Shown here piece by piece: positions 1 through 8,990 of a stretch of 64,000 bases of DNA (the stretch's first letter is position 1; the number at the start of each line of letters is the position of its first letter). The position numbers and the translations under genes are program-made. A model generated the notes under the pieces. The model was given only the letters and a program-made list of their open reading frames with translations. It did no database searches and was not told where the DNA came from. Source of the DNA: Enterococcus faecalis (GTDB taxonomy: Bacteria; Bacillota; Bacilli; Lactobacillales; Enterococcaceae). The stretch is taken from contig NZ_CP118962.1 in assembly GCF_029024925.1 (NCBI RefSeq), positions 2,264,001-2,328,000 on the forward strand. Direction: 5' to 3'.

Positions 1-1
1 C

Positions 2-799
<798 letters not shown>

Positions 800-810
800 C
801 TAAACATAAT

Positions 811-847
811 AAAAACCCGCGAAGTTTTATTCGCGGGTTTTTTTATG
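811..847. terminator. Bidirectional terminator between trpS and the ABC transporter
   Basis: The inverted repeat AACCCGCGAA/TTCGCGGGTT with a short loop has A-runs on the left and T-runs on the right. It can end both the rightward trpS transcript and the leftward ABC transporter transcript whose stop codon touches it. Confidence 0.9.
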
Positions 848-2558
848 TTCTAAATTGAGCATCGTATAAGCGACGATAGTGGCCTCTTTGCGCGTACAAA
901 GTTTCATGTGTTCCATCTTCTAAAATTCCTTGGTCACTCACTACGATTATTCGATCAGCATGTTTAATCGTTGCCAGTCTGTGGGCAATAATTAATGTTG
1001 TTCGCCCGTCAGCTAACGAGTTTAATGACTCTTGAATCACTTGCTCTGTTTCTGTATCTAATGCAGAAGTCGCTTCATCTAGAATTAAAATCGGCGGGTT
1101 CTTCAAGAACATTCGCGCAATTGCCACTCGCTGCTTTTGACCGCCCGATAATTTCACGCCACGTTCGCCAATAATTGTGTCTAAGCCATCTGGCATTAGC
1201 TGAATTACATGTTCTAAATGTGCTAATTTCACCGCTTGTTGAATGTCTATTTCTGTAGCATTTAAATTCCCATAAGCAATATTTTCTCGTAATGTTCCAG
1301 GGAATAAAAACACATCTTGTTGAACAATTCCAATTTGCTTACGTAATGAAGCCAAGGTCATTTGCTGGATATTTCTACCGTCAATCGTAATTTCACCACT
1401 ACTAACTTCATAAAAACGAGGCAACAGATTGCACAAGGTCGTTTTTCCTGAACCACTTTGGCCAACGAAAGCAACGGTTTCACCAGGTTGAATTTTTAAA
1501 TTGATATGGTCTAAAACTTTTGTGCCATCTTCATAAGCAAATGAAACATCTTTATAGGCAATCGTTCCTTCTAAATGTGAAACAGCAACAGCTCCTGGCA
1601 AATCTTTGATGGACGGTTGTTTGTCCATTTCTTCCGTAAAACGTTTAAAGCCAGCAAATCCTTTGGGATAGCTTTCAATCATATTGTTGACTTTTTCAAT
1701 CGGCCGAATAAAAATATTGGCTAATAAAATAAATCCTACAAACTGACCTTCTGTAATTTCTCCTTTAATTGTATAGTACGCACCAAAAATTAATGAAAAT
1801 AAATTTATCAGACGAATTAATAAGTAATTATAGGCGGAACTGACACCCATCACCTTATAAAAATATAATTTCGATTTTCGATACATTTGATTTAAATAAT
1901 TAAACTGTTTTCGTTCAAATGGTTCATTTGCAAAAGATTGCGTGACACGTATCCCACTTACTGACGCTTCAATCCCAGCATTAAATTCACCTAAATTATC
2001 GTAAATATCCGTATTCGCTTTTGTCATTTTTTTATTAAAATAGCCTAGCGCAATCGTGATAAATGGCAATAAAATAAACGTAGCGATGGCTAATTTCACG
2101 TGAATGGTTAACATTAATAAAAAAGAACCTGCTAACGTCATAATCGTAATAAAGACGTCTTCTGGACCATGATGCGCCACTTCCGAAATTTCAAAAAGAT
2201 CAGTGGTCAAACGGCTCATTAATTTCCCTGTTTTTTGATTATCATAATACTCAAACGGTTGTGTTTGAAGATGTTGATATAATTCTTCACGCATATCTGT
2301 TTCAATATTCACGCCTAACATATGACCAAAATAAACCACAATAAATTGTAAAAACGTATTGATTATATAAAATGCAAATAAGCCCGCACTAGCTAATGCA
2401 ATGAGGCGAAAATCTCCTTTTGGCATAATCTTATCAATTACTTGGTTGACTGCTACTGGAAAAGCCAACTCTAACAGCCCCGCAAAAACGGCACACCCAA
2501 AATCCAAAATAAATAATCGACGATAAGGTCGATAATACCCAAAAAAACGCTTTAACAT
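843..2558 (-). CDS. ABC transporter, fused membrane and ATPase domains (half-exporter)
   Basis: A 571-residue ABC exporter half-transporter expected to work as a homodimer or heterodimer in the membrane. Residues about 1-310 form the six-helix ABC_membrane domain; the nucleotide-binding domain follows with Walker A GQSGSGKTT, the signature LSGGQ, Walker B ILILDEATSALD and the H-loop IIAHR. The N-terminus (MLKRFFGYYRPYRRLF) resembles the MsbA/YwjA type of multidrug or lipid exporter; the substrate cannot be read from sequence. It stands alone, with a promoter of its own (TTGCAA-17-TATAAT at 2591-2619) and a GGGAG Shine-Dalgarno before ATG. Confidence 0.9.
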   Translation of the reverse strand: MLKRFFGYYRPYRRLFILDFGCAVFAGLLELAFPVAVNQVIDKIMPKGDFRLIALASAGLFAFYIINTFLQFIVVYFGHMLGVNIETDMREELYQHLQTQPFEYYDNQKTGKLMSRLTTDLFEISEVAHHGPEDVFITIMTLAGSFLLMLTIHVKLAIATFILLPFITIALGYFNKKMTKANTDIYDNLGEFNAGIEASVSGIRVTQSFANEPFERKQFNYLNQMYRKSKLYFYKVMGVSSAYNYLLIRLINLFSLIFGAYYTIKGEITEGQFVGFILLANIFIRPIEKVNNMIESYPKGFAGFKRFTEEMDKQPSIKDLPGAVAVSHLEGTIAYKDVSFAYEDGTKVLDHINLKIQPGETVAFVGQSGSGKTTLCNLLPRFYEVSSGEITIDGRNIQQMTLASLRKQIGIVQQDVFLFPGTLRENIAYGNLNATEIDIQQAVKLAHLEHVIQLMPDGLDTIIGERGVKLSGGQKQRVAIARMFLKNPPILILDEATSALDTETEQVIQESLNSLADGRTTLIIAHRLATIKHADRIIVVSDQGILEDGTHETLYAQRGHYRRLYDAQFRT

Positions 2559-2590
2559 AACTCCCTAACTCTCCCCCTTCATTCTCATTC

Positions 2591-2619
2591 ATTATACGGA
2601 AAAAGACTGTCTCTTGCAA
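2591..2619 (-). promoter_or_regulatory. Promoter of the ABC transporter gene
   Basis: On the minus strand TTGCAA (2614-2619), a 17-base spacer and TATAAT (2591-2596) lie about 33 bases before the ATG at 2558. The rest of the 2559-2885 gap is AT-rich and shows no credible gene; the rightward HAD gene must start from a promoter near 2815-2842 that I cannot define well. Confidence 0.65.
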
Positions 2620-2885
2620 AATTCTAACTTCTTTCAGAACACGTGTTATTTAAGTAACTTTGACTCAAAATCATTTTCACAAACTTTTCATTATCAGAAT
2701 ATTTTTTCATTTATCGTTTCCATTTTTTCGGTAAAAATAACTATAATTGTCTTTTCCCGCAAGGCTTTGATTTCTGTACAAAACCTTGAAATACAGTGAA
2801 AAATACTCTATTTATTTGTGAAAATATCGGCTACAATATAACATATGAAAAGTTTTGTAAAAAAGTTAAGAGGTGCACTTGTTAA

Positions 2886-3599
2886 ATGAGAACCATTGTT
2901 TTTGATGTTGATGACACGCTGTACGATCAGCAACAACCCTTTCGAAATGCGATGACTAAAATTTTCCCGAACGTTGCGACAGAGGATATGCATGAATTGT
3001 ATCTTCGTTTTAGACACCACAGCGATGAAACGTTTCCGAAAGTTTTAGCCAATGAATGGTCCCTAGATTTCATGCGGTTTTTCCGGATGAATGAAACATT
3101 AAAGGATCTAAACTATCCAGGAATTTCACAAGAAGAAGGAAAAATTTTCCAACAAGTTTATGAAGAAGAATTGGATAATATTACGATGCATCCAGAAGTT
3201 ACTAAGCTTCTTGATACTTTACAAGAGAAAGAAATTCCGATGGGGATTATTACAAATGGTCCAACAGACCATCAATTTAAAAAAGTTAAACAATTGAATC
3301 TTGAAAAATGGGTTCCAAGCCAAAATATCATTATTTCTCAAAGTACGGGTTTTCAAAAACCTGAAAAGGAAATTTTTGATTTAGCCTGTAATCAATTTTG
3401 TATGGAACCTGAACATACTTTATATGTTGGTGATAGTTATGACAATGATATTGTAGGCGCACGTAATGGTGGCTGGCATTCTCTTTGGTTTAACCACCGC
3501 TCTCGTGAACTACCAAGTTGCCAACCTGCATCACACCTTGCAGAAGTCACTTGTTTCACCGAACTTTGTCCGACTGTGGAGAAATTATTTAATCTTTAA
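2886..3599 (+). CDS. HAD-superfamily hydrolase (pyrimidine 5'-nucleotidase/YjjG-like)
   Basis: A 237-residue cytosolic phosphatase of the haloacid dehalogenase superfamily. Motif I is FDVDDTLYD at residues 5-13 with the nucleophile and acid/base aspartates; motif II is ITNGPTD near residue 122; motif III is the lysine in TGFQKPEK; motif IV is VGDSYDNDIVGA. A cap domain lies between motifs I and II. Members of this group remove phosphate from nucleotides or small sugar phosphates, but the substrate is not determined here. An AGAGGTG Shine-Dalgarno sits ten bases before the ATG. It is a single gene ended by a bidirectional terminator shared with the elr operon. Confidence 0.88.
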   Translation: MRTIVFDVDDTLYDQQQPFRNAMTKIFPNVATEDMHELYLRFRHHSDETFPKVLANEWSLDFMRFFRMNETLKDLNYPGISQEEGKIFQQVYEEELDNITMHPEVTKLLDTLQEKEIPMGIITNGPTDHQFKKVKQLNLEKWVPSQNIIISQSTGFQKPEKEIFDLACNQFCMEPEHTLYVGDSYDNDIVGARNGGWHSLWFNHRSRELPSCQPASHLAEVTCFTELCPTVEKLFNL

Positions 3600-3640
3600 A
3601 AAAAAGCCGCTCTTCAAATTGAAGAACGGCTTTTTTTATT
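3599..3640. terminator. Bidirectional terminator between HAD hydrolase and the elr operon
   Basis: Stem AGCCGCTCTTCAA / TTGAAGAACGGCT (one mismatch) flanked by A-rich and T-rich tails. It serves the rightward HAD gene and the leftward elrE end. Confidence 0.88.
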
Positions 3641-4583
3641 TATTTTTTTGTTTTTTCAGACGTAAAATGATGAACAGGCAGATTATCAGTAAAAGGAGCA
3701 ATAAACCGATTAAGAGATAAATAAGTTTAGATTCCGTTTTTTTGACGGTTACATCTTTCTCATTAAATGTTTTTGCTTCCTCTTTTGAGATTGTAAATTC
3801 TTTCGTAAATTGCCATTTTTTTCCTGAGCCTTCCACAGTCATTGCCAATACATACGTTCCAGCTTCCATTTCATTTTCTTCATAAGGAATAGGGAAATTA
3901 AAAATTGAATTGAGCGCCATTTGCATATCTTCTTGTTCTTTCTCTAAAATAACGTTATTTGTTTTCTTATTTTTAACATTTGCCGTTACTTTCATTGATT
4001 GAAGATAGGCTGCTTCATGGTTTAACAGTGTTGCAGAAATAACACTGCGCGCATTTCTTTGTGTCGGTTCAACTTTCTCTAAAGACAATTCTGGTTGTAC
4101 AACTGTTTCATTTTCTCGAAGTAAAACAGCTACTGTATAGGCATAGCGATTTTCAATTGCTAAGCCGTTTGTATTTTCTTTTTGCTTGTCTTTCGTTTCA
4201 TCGACTTTTTCACTTTTAGCAGGCAATTCAACACTCTCACCGCCGTCTTTCAGTTGAATGATTTCTGATAAATCTGCTGGTGCAGATTTATCTAATGCTG
4301 TCAACGACTCGCCATATTCAATCACTCCGTTGCTGTTTGTTGTGGCCGACTTCACACTAACATCAATCACTAAATTTTCATCTGTACTATTGGCCGCTCG
4401 AACTTTCAAAATTTGTTCTTGGTCTGGTTTCATCATTAAATCAAAATATGTTTTTGTTTTATCTATTTGGTTTTCTGGAATTTCTGTTTCAACACTAAAT
4501 CGTAATTCTGCTGCTGAGGTTTCAATCCCAAAAGCAAAGAAATAAAAACTTAGGATCATCAGAATAAAATATCTATTTTTCAT
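3636..4583 (-). CDS. elrE: ElrE, WxL-interacting membrane-anchored protein (DUF916/DUF3324)
   Basis: Last gene of the elr operon. The 315-residue protein has a signal peptide (about 1-25), an extracellular peptidoglycan-binding DUF916 domain, a DUF3324 domain (about 160-265), one C-terminal membrane helix (about 285-305) and a basic tail (LKKQKNK). Proteins of this family hold WxL proteins at the cell surface and occur in nearly all WxL loci. The stretch after ELPAKSEK goes straight to an acidic KDKQKENTNG linker; the usual FDG...GG segment of DUF916 is absent, making it about 25-30 residues shorter than typical members. Shine-Dalgarno GGAGTG precedes the ATG. A hairpin separates it from elrD. 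Confidence 0.85.
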   Translation of the reverse strand: MKNRYFILMILSFYFFAFGIETSAAELRFSVETEIPENQIDKTKTYFDLMMKPDQEQILKVRAANSTDENLVIDVSVKSATTNSNGVIEYGESLTALDKSAPADLSEIIQLKDGGESVELPAKSEKVDETKDKQKENTNGLAIENRYAYTVAVLLRENETVVQPELSLEKVEPTQRNARSVISATLLNHEAAYLQSMKVTANVKNKKTNNVILEKEQEDMQMALNSIFNFPIPYEENEMEAGTYVLAMTVEGSGKKWQFTKEFTISKEEAKTFNEKDVTVKKTESKLIYLLIGLLLLLLIICLFIILRLKKQKNK

Positions 4584-4611
4584 TTCGCTCTACACTCCAT
4601 TTCTATGTAAA

Positions 4612-4644
4612 GGAGAAAGGCTGAGTTCCCCTCTTCCTTTCTCC
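4612..4644 (-). promoter_or_regulatory. Hairpin in the elrD-elrE intercistronic gap
   Basis: GGAGAAAGG (4612-4620) is perfectly complementary to CCTTTCTCC (4636-4644). On the transcribed strand the stem is followed only by TTTACAT, so it is a weak terminator at best; it may act as a partial terminator, a processing site or a 3' stabiliser separating elrE expression from elrABCD. Confidence 0.5.
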
Positions 4645-4657
4645 AAAAAGGTTCTTT

Positions 4658-5434
4658 TTATACTGGCGTATTAGCTAATGTCCAAGTAATTGTTGTTTTG
4701 TAGGCATCATTTAATTTAACTGATTTACCTGGCACTTTTAATTGAACATCTTTCATTACTTGACGGCCGTCAACTTCAGCAATTGAACTAGCATTGCCGT
4801 ATAAGTATGACCATTTCCCAGCACCTTGATCTGTTGCAGCTACCATCACGTTATGACTTTCACCAACTGTACCAAAAGTTACGCTCGCTAAACTTGTTGG
4901 TGCAGCGCTTTGTCCTGCTGTCACAGCTGAAGCGTTTTGAAAGACAATTTCAGTTCCTTCAAGCGTCTGACCTTTTGTAGCAGAAGTAAATGCAGAATTT
5001 TGTTTTGCAGATAAAGTCCAGCCTTCTAAAGTTCCACGATTATCTGTAATTTGAGCAAATAATGGACCCGTTTTTTCAACATTATTTTTATCTTTTAAAA
5101 CTTGTGCTGATGCAAAATAGATTTCATCTTTTGTGCTGATGATATTTTCACCAAAGTTTAAACTTGAAGCATAGTCCAAGGTTAAGGGGCCTGTAGAACC
5201 TTCATCAACTGGTTTGTCAGGATTTACTGGGTCGATAGGTGTCACAGGATCTTTGCCGTCTTTGTCTTCTGGATCCACTACAGGATTTTTGCTGTTGGGA
5301 TCCTTTTCATCTGGTGCTTTAAATTTTACAATAGCATCTGTGTCGCGATTAGCCACTTCCTCTGCTTGAACTGGTAGTGTGCCTACCGCGATGGTTGCTA
5401 AAATTAAGCTGCTTGCGATGGTCATTTTTTTCAT
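4658..5434 (-). CDS. elrD: ElrD, secreted WxL-domain surface protein
   Basis: A 258-residue secreted protein with a Sec signal peptide (MKKMTIASSLILATIAVGTLPVQA), a proline/aspartate-rich spacer (DPEDKDGKDPVTPIDPVNPD) and a WxL domain covering most of the rest. The two diagnostic WxL motifs are GWTLSAKQ in the middle and TWTLANTPV at the C-terminus. WxL domains bind peptidoglycan non-covalently and associate with WxL-interacting proteins, here presumably ElrE. It is a close relative of ElrC, so the pair arose by duplication. Shine-Dalgarno AAGGAG lies ahead of the ATG and the gap to elrC is 39 bases. Confidence 0.9.
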   Translation of the reverse strand: MKKMTIASSLILATIAVGTLPVQAEEVANRDTDAIVKFKAPDEKDPNSKNPVVDPEDKDGKDPVTPIDPVNPDKPVDEGSTGPLTLDYASSLNFGENIISTKDEIYFASAQVLKDKNNVEKTGPLFAQITDNRGTLEGWTLSAKQNSAFTSATKGQTLEGTEIVFQNASAVTAGQSAAPTSLASVTFGTVGESHNVMVAATDQGAGKWSYLYGNASSIAEVDGRQVMKDVQLKVPGKSVKLNDAYKTTITWTLANTPV

Positions 5435-5473
5435 GTTAGTGCTCCTTCTCTTCTATTGTTATAGTTTCAATAA

Positions 5474-6256
5474 TTATACGCTTGGTAAATCAGCGATTGT
5501 CCATGTTAAAACAGTTTTGTATTGAACAGCATCTTTTGGTGTTGCTCCTGGTACAGTTAATGTGATCGCTGTATTTTTATCTACGCTTTCACCGTCAACT
5601 TCCACTTTTTCAATCCCACCGAACGCACTAAGCCAAGTTCCAGAACCTTGACCTTCAGCGGCAGACATCACATTTGATGAATCGCCAGCTACTAAAGTTA
5701 CTTCATGCGCAGTTGGTGTGACTGCTTTGGAATTAGACACTGCTTTGTTTTGACTTAATTTAATTTCTGAACCGTCTAAAACTTTATTTAATGTTTCTTT
5801 TGTCGCTGTTAATTGTGTTTCTTGTTTAACTGTTAAGGCCCAACCGGCATTCGTTCCGCGTTTGTCGGAAATTTGTACATAATTTGGTTTAGGATTAGTC
5901 AAATCAGGACCAGAACCGTCTGCCAAGAAAAAGTATTGTGGATTTGCATAATATTTTTCATCTTTATTTGAAATTTTATTTTTGCCAAAGTCTAAACTAG
6001 AAGCATAATCGATACTTAGTGGACCAGTTGTTCCTTCATTTGGCTTATTGCCTGTGTCTGGTGTCGTTGGGTCAAAGGGTTCAACAGGTTTTTCGGTATC
6101 TGGATTCACTGGATCGACTGGTTTGTTGATAGAGGTGTCCGGCGTAAATTCTACGATGGCATTTGATTCATAGTTTTTTTCTTCTGCATTCACTTCTGGT
6201 GCAATAGCCACGCCTAAAGTGATAGCGGGGATTGTTGATAAGATAATTTTTTTCAT
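5474..6256 (-). CDS. elrC: ElrC, secreted WxL-domain surface protein
   Basis: A 260-residue WxL protein with signal peptide (cleavage near VNAEE), a Pro/Asp/Thr-rich spacer (NKPVDPVNPDTEKPVEP) and a WxL domain showing GWALTVKQ and C-terminal TWTIADLPSV. Like ElrD it should attach to the wall non-covalently. Its ATG begins one base after the elrB stop codon, with its AAGGAA Shine-Dalgarno inside the end of elrB, which indicates translational coupling. In the published E. faecalis elr locus this gene is one of the four that accompany elrA. Confidence 0.9.
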   Translation of the reverse strand: MKKIILSTIPAITLGVAIAPEVNAEEKNYESNAIVEFTPDTSINKPVDPVNPDTEKPVEPFDPTTPDTGNKPNEGTTGPLSIDYASSLDFGKNKISNKDEKYYANPQYFFLADGSGPDLTNPKPNYVQISDKRGTNAGWALTVKQETQLTATKETLNKVLDGSEIKLSQNKAVSNSKAVTPTAHEVTLVAGDSSNVMSAAEGQGSGTWLSAFGGIEKVEVDGESVDKNTAITLTVPGATPKDAVQYKTVLTWTIADLPSV

Positions 6257-6257
6257 T

Positions 6258-6626
6258 TTATTGTTCCTTCTTTCTTTTTTTTAAAATAAAACTAGCCATA
6301 AAGATGACTATTATTCCGAGATAATTAAACATTTGTTGCTGTTTAGTACCAGTTCGAGGTAAGAAGCCTGAGCCTTTTTGATCAACCGTTTTACTTGTTG
6401 AGTGCTTCAATGATTCTCCACTCACTGCTGGTATTGCTTCCGATTGCTTGGGGAAACGCTGTGGTATCTTACCATCTGGTTTTTCTTTGTTGGCTGGTGA
6501 TTCATACTCGCCATAAAAAGAAACTTCTGTATTTGTCGGATAGGCATTTGTTTCAGCAAATACATCAACTGATGAAATCAATCCTAATAGCAATACACCG
6601 CTAACTATTTTTTTGATAAGACTCAC
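6258..6626 (-). CDS. elrB: ElrB, small LPxTG-anchored surface protein
   Basis: A 122-residue protein with signal peptide (about 1-24), a short extracellular part of roughly 65 residues, and a C-terminal sortase signal: LPRTG, a hydrophobic helix (MFNYLGIIVIFMASFIL) and KKRKKEQ. Sortase A should link it to peptidoglycan. Small LPxTG proteins of this kind are usual in WxL operons. The only canonical start is GTG at 6626, but the best Shine-Dalgarno-like run (GGGGGTGA) overlaps that codon instead of preceding it, so the start is uncertain. It begins four bases after the elrA stop. Confidence 0.85.
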   Translation of the reverse strand: MSLIKKIVSGVLLLGLISSVDVFAETNAYPTNTEVSFYGEYESPANKEKPDGKIPQRFPKQSEAIPAVSGESLKHSTSKTVDQKGSGFLPRTGTKQQQMFNYLGIIVIFMASFILKKRKKEQ

Positions 6627-6629
6627 CCC

Positions 6630-8801
6630 CTATTTTGCACTGCCATCAGGTACGTCCATCAAGTGCCAAGTTAGTTTTGCTTCGTATTCTTCTGCTTTGG
6701 CCGTCCCTCCAGGAACAGATAATAACAACTCTTGGTCATTTTCTTTCCATTGATCAGAAATATTTGTTTCTTGATGTCCATTGACTTGGTTGTGAACAAG
6801 AATCGATTGGCCTTCTGGAATGTCCTGTAAGCGATGGTTGGTTCTAAATTTTAAAATATTCGGCAACGTAGCACCTGATTCAGATTTGAAATCAGAAGTA
6901 ACGGTTAGTGCAAGCGACCAATTATTCCCTGTTTGACGAGTATCCCGTATCACTAATGGTTGATCCATGGAAACAATTGGATATTGGGTCGTGCTACTAG
7001 CGATTTGCAGCTCATTCCCAAAGGAAATCGCTGTGGGTACCGTTTTGAACCTGACAGAGCCAACCACAGTGACTGTTAGCGCTAATTCATCAATCTTGTA
7101 GCCTTTATCATAGACTTCCACGACCAACTGCTGTTTTCCATAAGTTAGTTCTGGTAATAACAAGGCTTTTTCCTTAAATGTTTTAGAATTAGTGGTTGTT
7201 TCATCTGCTAATTTCTGGATTTCTTGGCCCTCTTTTTTGACAATAAATTGTAATCTATTCCCAGCATCGACATCTTGCCAATAAAAAGGCAGGGCTGTTT
7301 TTTGAAAGTCATCAATATCGATTGTTTTTTCCATCGACTTTTCTATACGCTCTTTTGACCAAGATAGTTTCGTTTCACTTAAGAAAACTTCTTTGACAGG
7401 TTGGACGACTGTTCCAGAAAAGTTCCCTAAGTATGCTTTATCTGTTGATTCCCAGATATAAGAAACGCCTTCATGAGCTTTGGGTAAATTCCATTCAAAC
7501 AGTCCTTTTGTGGCATCGTAACTTCCATAAGGGCTAATCGTCAGCGGTGGAAATAGTTGACCATCACGAGATACCACCTTATTTTTTAATTGCAGTGGTT
7601 TCCCAGCAATATAATCGACAGAAGATAAGATAATCATTTGATTAGATACATCTAGCCCTGTAATGGCCGTTAAGCCTTTTAACGGACTGATATCTGAAAT
7701 TTGATTTTCTCCCACATCTAAAACTGTTAGATTGAGTGTTTTCTCTAACGGTGCCAAGGAAGAAATTTGATTGTTTCTTGCATACAGTACACGCAGATTA
7801 GGAACAGTGCTTAAAGCTTCCAGACTAGCAATCGTTTGATTCATAATACTCAACTCTTCTAGACGTGGCTTATTCGCCAAGGGCGCAATTGTTTTTAATT
7901 GATTATTTTCCACATAAAGACGGAGTAGGTTATTTGCTTCCGTAAGCCCATCTAAAGTAGCAATCTGATTATTGGCAGCCCAAATGGTTTCTAAATTACG
8001 AAGAGAACGAAGCGGGTCGAATGAAGTTACTCGATTATTCGGCGTGATTTTTGACGGATGATCTGTCGTATTTTGGATACTTAAATTTTTTAAAGCAGCC
8101 ATTCCTTCAAGTCCATTTAATGTCGTTAATTGATTGTTCTCAACATACAAGCCTTCTAAATTAATTAATCCTGCTTGACCTAACGGACTAAGATCAGCTA
8201 TTTTATTGTTTCTCATATATAAAAAACGTAATAGCTTAAATTCACCTTTAGCAAAAGGACTCAAATCTGTTACATTGAGTGAATCTTGAAAAGATAATTC
8301 TTCTAAGTTTCTTAGGTATTGAACTCCTTCCACATTAGAAACAACGACATTTTCTAAAATAACTTTATTCAATTTATCCAATTCTGCTTGGGTGACAGTA
8401 TTAGAGGTCCGAGATTTGCTTAACTGTTTTCTGATATTTTCCGCAAAGGCTGGATCAGGAAATAGTGTACTGATAGGCGTCGCTTTATCTAAGACAGCAC
8501 CTGCGTATAATTGGGGCATCATCAGTTGTGCTTCCGTTATCGCTAGTGCTTCATTTGGCGGCTCTTCACTTGTTTCAACAGTCGTTAACTCTTCTGATTG
8601 GGGAATCTCCGAACTACTGGTTGCTGAATTTTGCTCTTCTGCCGATGAAGTTTCTGGAATCTTTTCTTCTGAAACAGATGAAACATTTTCTTCACTGGAG
8701 GATGCAATTGTTTCGGTCGTTTCGGCGAAAGTTGTTACAGGAAGTAGCAAACTATTACCCAAAAGTAAGGCACTAACTGCGGAGATGCACATTTTTTTCA
8801 T
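6630..8801 (-). CDS. elrA: ElrA, internalin-like leucine-rich repeat protein with WxL domain
   Basis: Surface virulence protein of E. faecalis, 723 residues from the ATG at 8801. A GTG at 8810 extends the frame but lies inside the AGGAGGTGA Shine-Dalgarno, so it is rejected. Domains: signal peptide (about 1-27), a Ser/Glu-rich region (about 28-85), an internalin-type LRR block with 22-residue repeats (about 130-385, e.g. LEGLYVENNQLTTLNGLEGM), an MucBP/Ig-like region, and a C-terminal WxL domain (NNWSLALTV, LTWHLMDVP). ElrA was reported to affect virulence, macrophage interaction and IL-6 responses. First gene of elrABCDE, activated by ElrR encoded just upstream. Confidence 0.95.
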   Translation of the reverse strand: MKKMCISAVSALLLGNSLLLPVTTFAETTETIASSSEENVSSVSEEKIPETSSAEEQNSATSSSEIPQSEELTTVETSEEPPNEALAITEAQLMMPQLYAGAVLDKATPISTLFPDPAFAENIRKQLSKSRTSNTVTQAELDKLNKVILENVVVSNVEGVQYLRNLEELSFQDSLNVTDLSPFAKGEFKLLRFLYMRNNKIADLSPLGQAGLINLEGLYVENNQLTTLNGLEGMAALKNLSIQNTTDHPSKITPNNRVTSFDPLRSLRNLETIWAANNQIATLDGLTEANNLLRLYVENNQLKTIAPLANKPRLEELSIMNQTIASLEALSTVPNLRVLYARNNQISSLAPLEKTLNLTVLDVGENQISDISPLKGLTAITGLDVSNQMIILSSVDYIAGKPLQLKNKVVSRDGQLFPPLTISPYGSYDATKGLFEWNLPKAHEGVSYIWESTDKAYLGNFSGTVVQPVKEVFLSETKLSWSKERIEKSMEKTIDIDDFQKTALPFYWQDVDAGNRLQFIVKKEGQEIQKLADETTTNSKTFKEKALLLPELTYGKQQLVVEVYDKGYKIDELALTVTVVGSVRFKTVPTAISFGNELQIASSTTQYPIVSMDQPLVIRDTRQTGNNWSLALTVTSDFKSESGATLPNILKFRTNHRLQDIPEGQSILVHNQVNGHQETNISDQWKENDQELLLSVPGGTAKAEEYEAKLTWHLMDVPDGSAK

Positions 8802-8827
8802 AAACTTCACCTCCTGATATTTTCTTA

Positions 8828-8860
8828 ATTATAGTGAATATCAACTGAAAATGGGTTCAA
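8828..8860 (-). promoter_or_regulatory. elrA operon promoter, poorly spaced -35
   Basis: On the minus strand a good TATAAT (8828-8833) lies 27 bases before the elrA ATG. The nearest -35-like hexamer, TTGAAC (8855-8860), is 21 bases away rather than 17, and the correctly spaced hexamer is ACCCAT. This is what an activator-dependent promoter looks like and agrees with the reported need for ElrR. Confidence 0.6.
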
Positions 8861-8896
8861 TTACGACAAACTGTCCAAATTAATTTGTATAGACAA

Positions 8897-8946
8897 GACA
8901 AAGAGCGCCAAATAGGGTTTTCTACCCCTATTTGGCGCTCTTTGTC
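8897..8946 (-). terminator. 21-bp perfect palindrome between elrR and elrA
   Basis: Arms 8897-8917 and 8926-8946 are exactly complementary over 21 bases (starting GACAAAGAGCGCC) with an 8-base loop. It probably ends the elrR transcript, but the tail on that strand (TTGTCTATAC) is not a proper U-run, so it may instead be a regulatory or RNA-stabilising element 96 bases ahead of elrA. Confidence 0.6.
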
Positions 8947-8990
8947 GCTAAACACAACCAGAATGTATTATGACAAATTCTCAATTATGC

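Noticed and set aside
2614-2799. 61-codon plus-strand frame in the ABC-HAD gap
   Set aside because: AT-rich Phe/Ser-rich product, no Shine-Dalgarno, overlaps the promoter of the leftward gene.
8392-8817. 141-codon plus-strand frame opposite the 5' end of elrA
   Set aside because: It mirrors the Ser/Glu-rich coding of ElrA, has no Shine-Dalgarno, and elrA is a firmly identified gene.
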